Assembly (NCBI GenBank): GCA_022496185.1
Contig: WTXG01000538.1
Span: forward strand, 1-14,771
DNA: 14,771 bases
Reading direction: 5' to 3'
Source of the DNA: Multifurca ochricompacta
Taxonomy: Eukaryota > Basidiomycota > Agaricomycetes > Russulales > Russulaceae
The notes under the pieces are model-generated. The model did not search any database, was not told where the DNA came from, and saw only the letters and a list, made by a program, of their open reading frames with translations. The position numbers and the translations under genes are program-made. How positions within the stretch are numbered: position 1 is the first letter of the stretch; each line of letters opens with the position of its first letter. Shown here piece by piece: positions 8,549 to 14,771 of the stretch.

Positions 8549-9524
8549 TAGTGATGTGCGCGGCTCGGCTCAACTGAAAGCCGCAAGCCGGCCGTTGCTA
8601 AGCCTGAAGAAGCCAGGCCGACGGCTCAGGCTTAAACTATGCTATGGAAAGCCTGAAGCCGTGGCCTAATCCGTGGCTTTTTGTGGCTGGATCACGCTTT
8701 ATATCCAAGATCTTTGCTGTGCAGTTTGCAGTGTAGCGGTCCAACATAATTGTGATCGCGTTTAGAACAATTAAATCAATACTGATCTCAGCTTGATCAT
8801 GTGATTAATTCACATTGCATTCGTTTACTTTAATTTAGTAGCTGATATAGTACATCTAAATTGTATATAAAGCCAGTAAATCTGCTATAGATAAAGCAGT
8901 TGCTATCACATTATCGCAAGCATCTAAGTCTCTAAGTTAACAAGGTAAGATAGATAGTAGTATTATAGTATCTAAAACATATTCCCTGTGCCACTGGCAT
9001 GCCTGATTCCCTTAGAAGGCTTGGGCTTTGGATGCAAAACCTCTGGTCATCACCACTTTTTGCAGGATCCATTTGCTCTCACGCTTCCATTACTTTACTG
9101 TTAGGATTGTAGATGCAAAAGAAGAGGAGCGGGGACAGGGTTTAGCAGTGGAAGCGAAGCAAGACTCTGATTTGATACAAGTGAAACCAATAGGTTTATA
9201 TACAATTTACGCTACAGGAGTTAAATAGGAGAAATAATAAAATGGAGTCAAAGCAGAAGGCCAAAGCAGTGGCCAGGGGTTGATACAATGTAAACTACAA
9301 GTCCTTCAGAATGAAGTGTAAGGCATGGAATGCAGAGTAAAAGCCATCAGAAGATGCAAACTAGAACGTGATTTGAGGTCTTCACCAGCTGTAAAGCCAC
9401 GGCTTCAGCCTAAGTCGGCCTGAGCCGGCCTGAAGCCGTCACAACCCAGGCTTGAGTTTTGAAAAGCCTGAGCCGCCCAAGCCGCGGCTTTCAGGCCGAG
9501 CCGAGCCGAGCCGTCACATCACTA
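8549..9524. mobile_element. Non-autonomous hAT-like DNA transposon
   Basis: The terminal inverted repeats begin TAGTGATGTG (8549-8558, and as its complement at 9515-9524) and continue as GC-rich CGGCTCGGCTC on both ends. About 150 bp at each end are filled with AAGCC/GGCTT/CAGGC words in both orientations, like the subterminal transposase-binding repeats of hAT elements. The 8700-9370 core is AT-rich and has no transposase; its longest open frame is 66 codons. The core holds a TATA-like GTATATAAAG near 8865 and a possible splice donor AAGGTAAGA near 8941, perhaps remnants of a parent transposase gene. The 8-bp flanks (AGTGAGAT at 8541-8548, TCAGAGAG at 9525-9532) do not match, so no target duplication survives. 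Assignment to hAT rests on TIR style and subterminal repeats only. Confidence 0.65.
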
Positions 9525-10642
9525 TCAGAGAGGACCAAGCCTGCAAGATGTTTCCATGAGGAGGGCGTGAGACCCATGACTGGTAGAGCAGGGTTATCAT
9601 GCTTTCCTATACCATAGTCAAGCATAGATGCCACTGTGATGGTGGCTTGGGCAGTAGAAATGCCAAGTTCAGAGTCCTTGTTAAGGGTGAGTGATTGGCC
9701 CAGTTGTGGCAAACCTAGGGTTCGTTGGAGCGGGTCTGCTACCTGTAGGGCAGCATTGACCTCAGTTGTCGTAGTTTGTAGCTGGGAGTGTCTCAGGAGT
9801 GGGGTAGAGGTGGGGTCTGAGGCCCCATCTCTATGTTTTGTGGTGGTAGCTAGGGCAGCTGTCCTGGATGCGCATTTTTGGCATCCCGGATCGATTGAAA
9901 ACCATCCTGAGGGCGTCACGCGATTGCGCGTCTTGCAGAGTCGACCCTCTTAGACTTAGATAAGATAAGGAGGAGTCCGGACCGTTCTGACCCGGTCCAC
10001 GCGATGCCAAGTAGTCGCTGTCCTACACAGCAATGGACACTGATAGATACACGCGGCCTTTTTTTGAGTAATACTATTTGATGATTTGATTAAAGAGTGA
10101 TCTAAAGTATTCTAGTATGTATTTTAGATAATGCCAGACCGGCAGAAACGATTGCGCGTTAGTAAACAAGATGTGTCAGGGTACTTAGAAGAGTAAGCCA
10201 CTGATAACTACTTAGATTTACATCGCACGCTCGATCGGTTTTGGTATTTCGTAGGATAGTACTAGAACGTATTTAAAGACACCCTATAGCACGATGCAGA
10301 CCCCATCTTGTCCTTTTGGGGCTGTAGATGCACTTTATCTCTGTATTTACTCAGGCCCAGCTGATCTTGTCCTCTTGGGGCTATAGGCTCTTAGCAAAGC
10401 TCAATACAGGTCTATTCTTGCTGCATAAGCAAGGCAGAGTCCTCTGACTGCTTCAAGCCTTACGCATGCATTAATCTCCGCATTCTGGGCAGCTTTCCAA
10501 CTAGGATATTTCACCTCTGAGTTACCACGATCTCTACATCTTATCTAATCTTACATAGCAAGCGCGGGATAGAAGCACCCGTTACAGCAGCCATCGACCT
10601 CTGGTGTTGGATGGGGGTGGTTTGTTCAGTGGGGGTAAAAAA
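9525..10642 (-). pseudogene. Unrecognised coding remnant X, copy in unit B, split by a solo LTR
   Basis: This is the counterpart of 3877-4432. Coding sequence runs from 10642 to 10592, is interrupted by the LTR and its duplicated target, then resumes at 9854 and stays open to the hAT-like element, where the frame runs on into the element (open to 9491). The insertion adds 732 bp, a multiple of three. This copy has Gln (CAA) where copy A has a stop and lacks copy A's frameshift, so outside the LTR it is the better-kept frame. It lacks 60 codons lying between GCCCA direct repeats in A. Its 3' end differs from copy A below 9586. I do not recognise the product; it is Thr- and Leu-rich with no visible motif. 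The insertion makes it unlikely to be functional. Confidence 0.5.
9855..10591. mobile_element. Solo LTR of an LTR retrotransposon with 5-bp target duplication
   Basis: The LTR is 9860-10586 (727 bp), beginning TGTCC and ending TTACA, the usual TG...CA ends. It is flanked by GCAGC at 9855-9859 and 10587-10591. Unit A reads straight through the same place (GGGCAGCCATCC near 4375-4386), giving the pre-insertion allele. Inside, TATTTAAAG (10270-10278) is a candidate TATA box, and a 23-bp near-repeat, ATCTTGTCC-TTGGGGCT-TAG, occurs at 10305 and 10364. No gag, pol, primer-binding site or second LTR is present, so this is a recombined solo LTR. The Ty3 or Ty1 class cannot be decided without internal sequence. 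Confidence 0.88.
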
Positions 10643-10977
10643 CTATGTTTGTGGACAGTTTATAGTGTGTATCTAGTTACTCTAAAAGCCAGCAGTACGA
10701 GCGACCCGAGGGACAAGCCCAAGCAGACAGTGGTGATCGGAAAAGAAAGATGCACAAGTCCTTAAGCGATACCCAACTAGATATTTTTTAAACAAATTCC
10801 ACAGGTTGATGCCAAAAAATAAATACTATGTCAATTATATACCTCCACACGAAGTGATATACTATCAAACAAAAAACATGTGTGTAAATTTCTTGACATA
10901 GGATGTGAATAGGTGAAGTAGAAGGCTCTTACCCAAACGTTATTAAGATACTAACCACCAGCGAAACCTTTCCTCCA
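10643..10977 (-). other. 3' flank of CHAT-B
   Basis: Non-coding counterpart of 4433-4764. The block GTGTGTATCTAGTTACTCTA and the following GCGACCCGAGGGACAAGC are nearly identical in both units, while the stretch around 10770-10810 has diverged: a T/A-rich run stands where unit A has GTATATAAAG. No gene is supported. Confidence 0.5.
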
Positions 10978-13900
10978 TCACGCACCGTAATGAACAAAGT
11001 TCACCCACCGCTCAGAGTCATCCCCTTCTTTCTCCTCATCTTCCGCGTCGCATCGCGAAGAGCCCTTGCAGACCTCAAGTGATAAGGTACTCTTTGTCCA
11101 TTCCCAGAGAACATCGACTTGTAGAAATTCTCTGCAAGGTCACGCCCATCTATATCCACCATCTCCCACATCGTCCCGACCACACTTCGAAATCCACAGT
11201 ATTGAACCGCCGCAGTAAGATGTAGTCCTTCGTCCGCAATACTCTCATCTGTCAATTCCGCAGTGTGACATGCAGCAAGGAATGCAAATTCACCAGCAGG
11301 AAGTCGAGACTTTACAATGTCCAGCAGTGTAAGTCGCTCGTCGTCGAACAGCCTGAATGATGCATCGAATGGTTTCCCAGTCTCGAGTGTTCCATGACAC
11401 ACGAAATGTGCAAATCCATGATGTCGCAGTCCTTCCACCACACCAGCCGGTGTCGCATTCTTCCCACAGAGGGTCGACACCGGCAGCCGCGAATTAAGAG
11501 ACTGTATGACTGACATCTCTCCGAAAGCGCCTGGTAAGGATTCATCTGGATTAGCCACGAGGAGTAACGATGGTTCGTACGACGTGTTTGGACTGGGTTT
11601 GCGAGACTCGATCAGTGCAGAGAGTGTCGGTGTATATGAAGGATATATAGATCTGAAAAGTATCGCTTGACACCGTCATTTGATGGGATTGGGCCCATCG
11701 CATGAAGTGGAAGAGAGCAGAAAACCGATGTCGGACACCACCAAACTCGTGATTGTTCTGGTACACCCAAAGTGCGGAGCCTGTCAATGACTGGTTCGCC
11801 GATGAGGTTATAAAGGCCCTCGAGTACAGAACGTAAAGTGCGTTTGTATTTGTCCGAGTCGAGACCCTCCTTTCGTGCGACAACTAGGCGATCTCTTAGT
11901 TTATTTGCACGCTGGTAGAAATCGTTAGTTGTAGGGATAAGGGAAGGGGGGAGTCGTGAACGAGTATGAGGATATCGGAACGCCACTCGCTATGGTTGAT
12001 AATGACAACTGGCCCATGTGAAGCAACAAAACGAATAGTTTGAAACGACGGCATCTTCAGAAAGTCTCCAAATCCTGGTAATTCTTGGATATGCGATATT
12101 AGCACATCCCGCTTCTCCAGAAGCTTCTGTTGCTTGACCACCAGACGACCGAATGGGTCCATCCCATCATCAACCTGTGATCCACCATCGCTGACCTCTA
12201 TAGTCCCACTCGGCGTGACAGACATGGTGAGTGACTCGAGATCCTTATTAATTGCTGCAAGTTTCGTCGCCAAAGGTGAATTGGATCGAGAAAGATGATC
12301 CATGGAATTGCGGAGACCACGCATTTCAGACCATAGTAATGCCCTTCCTCGTTCTAGAGTCTCAATAGCCTGAGTGAATTGACCCATGTCGATCTGGTAA
12401 GACGCGTAGTCCAGCGGCATCTTGTCACCGAACCCTCGCATTGCGACGAGTCGAGAATGCTGTATTTGTAAGGTCGGCACGGAAACCAATGAACTCTGGA
12501 TTAATGACATGGCCTTCTCATATGCAACAGAGACAGATGGCTGTCTGGAAATTCGAGCAAGGGATGCCCAGGCGCATGAAAGAGCAAATCGGTCAGATAC
12601 CTTGCGAATTTGTCATTGACACCCAAAGGAAATAGCTCAATGATTTCATCCAAATCCTGTTTGTGACCAAGTAATTCAATGCGTTTGGATAAAGACGCAA
12701 CAAGCTGTTTAATCACTTTGAAGCGGAATGGCTGGGCACTTTGCATCTTTAAAACGCCACGATGGACAGTAATTGACTCGTCAAGGTATTCCATCATATT
12801 TGAACACTCAAACGCAGCATAGAGGTCGTTGCCCAGATCGAATGTTAATTGGAACCCAAATGGGTGACTCCTGTCAGTTGACGCAAGTAGTACCCGGCTG
12901 CACTTGATCACCTCTTCAAGGTCCGTGATATCGTTGGTACGAGAAAACTTGGTTGTATACCAATCCGCAAGACGTCTGAGGTACGCGTCGCGCTCGAAGG
13001 ACCTTGGAGGAGACATGGAGATCAGTTTTCGAAGATTTTGAATTCTATCCTCTACCACCGCCATCGGATACGCCGCCCGGACAGCATCCACAGTGTCAAT
13101 TTGTTCTTGAGATGTTCCGTGAGCTGAGGGCGATGAGGCAAGGCTGACCATTTCGGAAGTATATGAATGTGATTCATGAAGAGCTTCTGCGAGACCGAAG
13201 TTATTGAAGCGCATCTTAGCGAGGGATGCCATGTCATGGGTAACTTTACGCCGAAGGTCGTTGTTAAGGGAAGAAGAGCCGAGTAAGGTACGAGAACGGG
13301 AAATCGCCTCCTCTAAATATTCTGGGTTTGGATAGATGCTAGCCCGAATGTATGCAAGAAGCGCGGCAGATGCTGAAGCCATAATCTGACATTGACAGGG
13401 GTCATCCCCAAAAGAACTTGAGCCAACGACGCTTTCTTGGAGGGTCATTGCCTCCTCGAAATCATCAATCGAATAATTTTTCCAGAATCGAATTATGAGG
13501 GTAATGGCCAGTCCGAGAGGGACTACGTGAAAGTCTGGTGGGGAGATCTTCAGTGCGTCCCGAAGGCATCGAATGATTTCGTCTAACGGCTGTACTTGCT
13601 TCCCTAGACAAAATTTGAATAAAATGGCAGAGACTAAGGCGGCAATGGCGCGAGTTGGATAGTTTTCTGAGCTGTGACAGGTGAGAAGTTCTTGGCAGAG
13701 GATCACCATCTCCTCAATATCCCCCGTCCCATCCGCTTCCAGCTCGACTTGAATAGCCAACACCTGAACAAGCGATGATGTGAAGACTTTGTGCGGGACC
13801 TTAAAGGTATCAAGGGGTAGGCCTCGCAGATAACGAAGGTATTCAATCGTACACTTGACATCTTCAGGTTGCTTGAACTCCTTGGAACGACGAAAAGGGA

Positions 13901-14214
13901 ATGTACGAGTCGAAGGAAGACTTGAGCCACGTTTAGGTAGAATCCCCAGGAAGGTGGAAGAAAGATCGATTCGGTATAATGAAGAATGGATTTGTCAAGA
14001 TCTTCCTTCTGTTCTGATAACTCATAGCGTTTTAATCGTGATCTAGCCAGAAGGTGGACGTAGGCGGTGTAAGAGGGGTGAGATCGAGGGATCCATGAGA
14101 GAGCACGCTGAAGATAAGTGATAATTTTGTCGAGTTCCATAATGGAGACTGCAAATAAGAAAAACAATTATGGGAAAGAGGTGACTAAGCTGTGCACTTA
14201 CATTCTTGGGCCAT
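10978..14214 (-). CDS. TPR-CHAT protein, copy B; frame broken by five single-base deletions
   Basis: Tandem paralogue of CHAT-A with the same plan: a 13-nt exon (14202-14214, MAQE), a 53-nt intron, then one long exon to TGA at 10978-10980. With five missing bases counted, the length is exactly 1,063 codons including the stop, four residues longer than A because of a small insertion in a Ser/Gln-rich loop (about 13095-13125). TPR-like helices occupy roughly 1-650, and the CHAT domain about 780-1062. The predicted dyad is His about 924 in FVCHG (11394-11396) and Cys about 966 in AACHT (11268-11270). Breaks relative to copy A are at an A run 13893-13896, near 12603, a G run 11946-11951, 11641-11642 and near 11013; the last removes the in-frame WVNFVHYGA ending. 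None coincides with a break in copy A. Sequencing error is my preferred reading; real inactivation is the alternative. Confidence 0.8.
14149..14201 (-). other. Spliceosomal intron 1 of CHAT-B
   Basis: This 53-nt intron has donor GTAAGTGC at 14201 and acceptor TTTGCAG ending at 14149, with a CTTAG branch-like motif and a T-rich tract between them. It joins GAA-T to TC-TCC in frame with MELDK. Skipping it and starting at the in-exon ATG (about 14138) would lose only nine residues, so the true start is likely but not certain. Confidence 0.75.
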
Positions 14215-14771
14215 GCTTTATTCAATTCACAAGAATCACGGTAACCGCGGATCCTCTGGCGATGAGTTGAAATATTAAATGGCGAAAATGGTTGCGGCTG
14301 GAGAACGGCGAAGACCACGCCTATAATACATGAGGAATACATGAGGACAAAATGAGGCAACGAGGCGATGCAGGGCGGCTGATTCCCGGCCCGTCAACCC
14401 CGGAACCGTTGTTGACTTTTTGAGCTTGCGATCGTTGGTGTACTCGCAGACCGGATCCAATCCGCGGTGAGTGCGAGGTAAAGTGTGTCCCCAAAAGGAG
14501 AGATGCAGGGTCTGCCGTGCTTGTACTTGCGAATATGCTGCTTGCTGGTTCCATTTGACCTTGCGCTTGTCGTCGTTGTGAAGTTATTTAGCACACAAAA
14601 ATAAGAGAAAAAATTAGGTTGCTTGTTCACTGGCTCTACTACAAGCATTGTAGATACCTTTATATTTTTGTTGAGAATCCAGAGTGGTATAGTAAGAAGC
14701 AAGCCATAGAGAGTGAATTTGAATAAAAAAAGACAAGTGAGATGAACAGGCAATAAAGACGAAGAAGTGCG
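14215..14771 (-). promoter_or_regulatory. 5' flank and leader of CHAT-B
   Basis: Counterpart of 8004-8548. The TATA box next to the gene in copy A is absent: copy A's CATGTTTTATAG corresponds here to CATGAGGAATAC on the plus strand. The distal TATA-like site is a better match here, TATAAAGG at 14664-14657. One frame stays open through 14394-14753 and contains a segment also seen in copy A (ending near DWIRSAS), whose meaning as a leader ORF or exon is open. The window ends inside this flank. Confidence 0.5.

Larger units (their letters stand above)
9586..14743 (-). repeat. Segmental duplication, unit B
   Basis: This is the partner of 3912-8548 in the same orientation, forming a tandem array. 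It retains promoter sequence beyond the point where unit A is cut (CAGGCAATAAAG at 14747-14758 also occurs, inverted, in the relic at 3045-3056). The LTR insertion is private to this unit and so postdates the duplication, unless unit A lost it precisely, which is unlikely. Confidence 0.9.

Noticed and set aside
8549..9524. CRISPR-like array from repeated AAGCC/GGCTT words
   Set aside because: The words occur in both orientations at irregular spacing within terminal inverted repeats, and the context is eukaryotic.
8541..9532. 8-bp hAT target duplication
   Set aside because: AGTGAGAT and TCAGAGAG agree at only about half the positions, so I do not claim a duplication.

Overview
The window looks like an accessory, transposon-rich stretch of a mushroom-forming basidiomycete (Agaricomycetes) nuclear genome. 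The evidence is the TPR-CHAT protein type, which is strongly expanded in these fungi, introns of 53 and 67 nt with GTAAGT donors, a moderate GC content, and a mix of LTR, poly(A)-type and hAT-like mobile DNA. The species cannot be named from sequence alone.

Layout. Positions 1-3040 hold no gene I can support; they contain a short AAAT repeat, a strong hairpin, a 16-bp palindrome and, at 2665-2942, a 5'-truncated poly(A) retro-insertion with clear target duplications. At 3045-3428 (+) lies a relic of the 5' flank of the CHAT genes, in the opposite orientation to them. From 3912 to 14743 there is a tandem segmental duplication, all genes on the minus strand. Unit A is 3912-8548 and unit B is 9586-14743. 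Each unit carries, in transcription order, a conserved promoter/leader, a TPR-CHAT gene of about 1,060 codons (4765-8003 and 10978-14214) and a downstream unrecognised coding remnant called X here (3877-4432 and 9525-10642). A non-autonomous hAT-like element (8549-9524) sits exactly at the junction of the units. A 727-bp solo LTR (9860-10586) with a perfect 5-bp target duplication splits X in unit B; unit A preserves the empty site.

The two CHAT genes keep the predicted His-Cys protease dyad, yet each is broken by five single-base deletions relative to its partner. All ten are -1 events, eight of them in short homopolymers, and no nonsense substitution is seen in either CHAT gene. Residual sequencing or assembly error explains this better than gene decay, so I annotate both as genes with a warning. 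Their likely role, as TPR-scaffolded caspase-like proteases in regulated death or self/non-self response, is inference from the domain family. A 134-bp tract identical between copies, silent sites included, suggests gene conversion.
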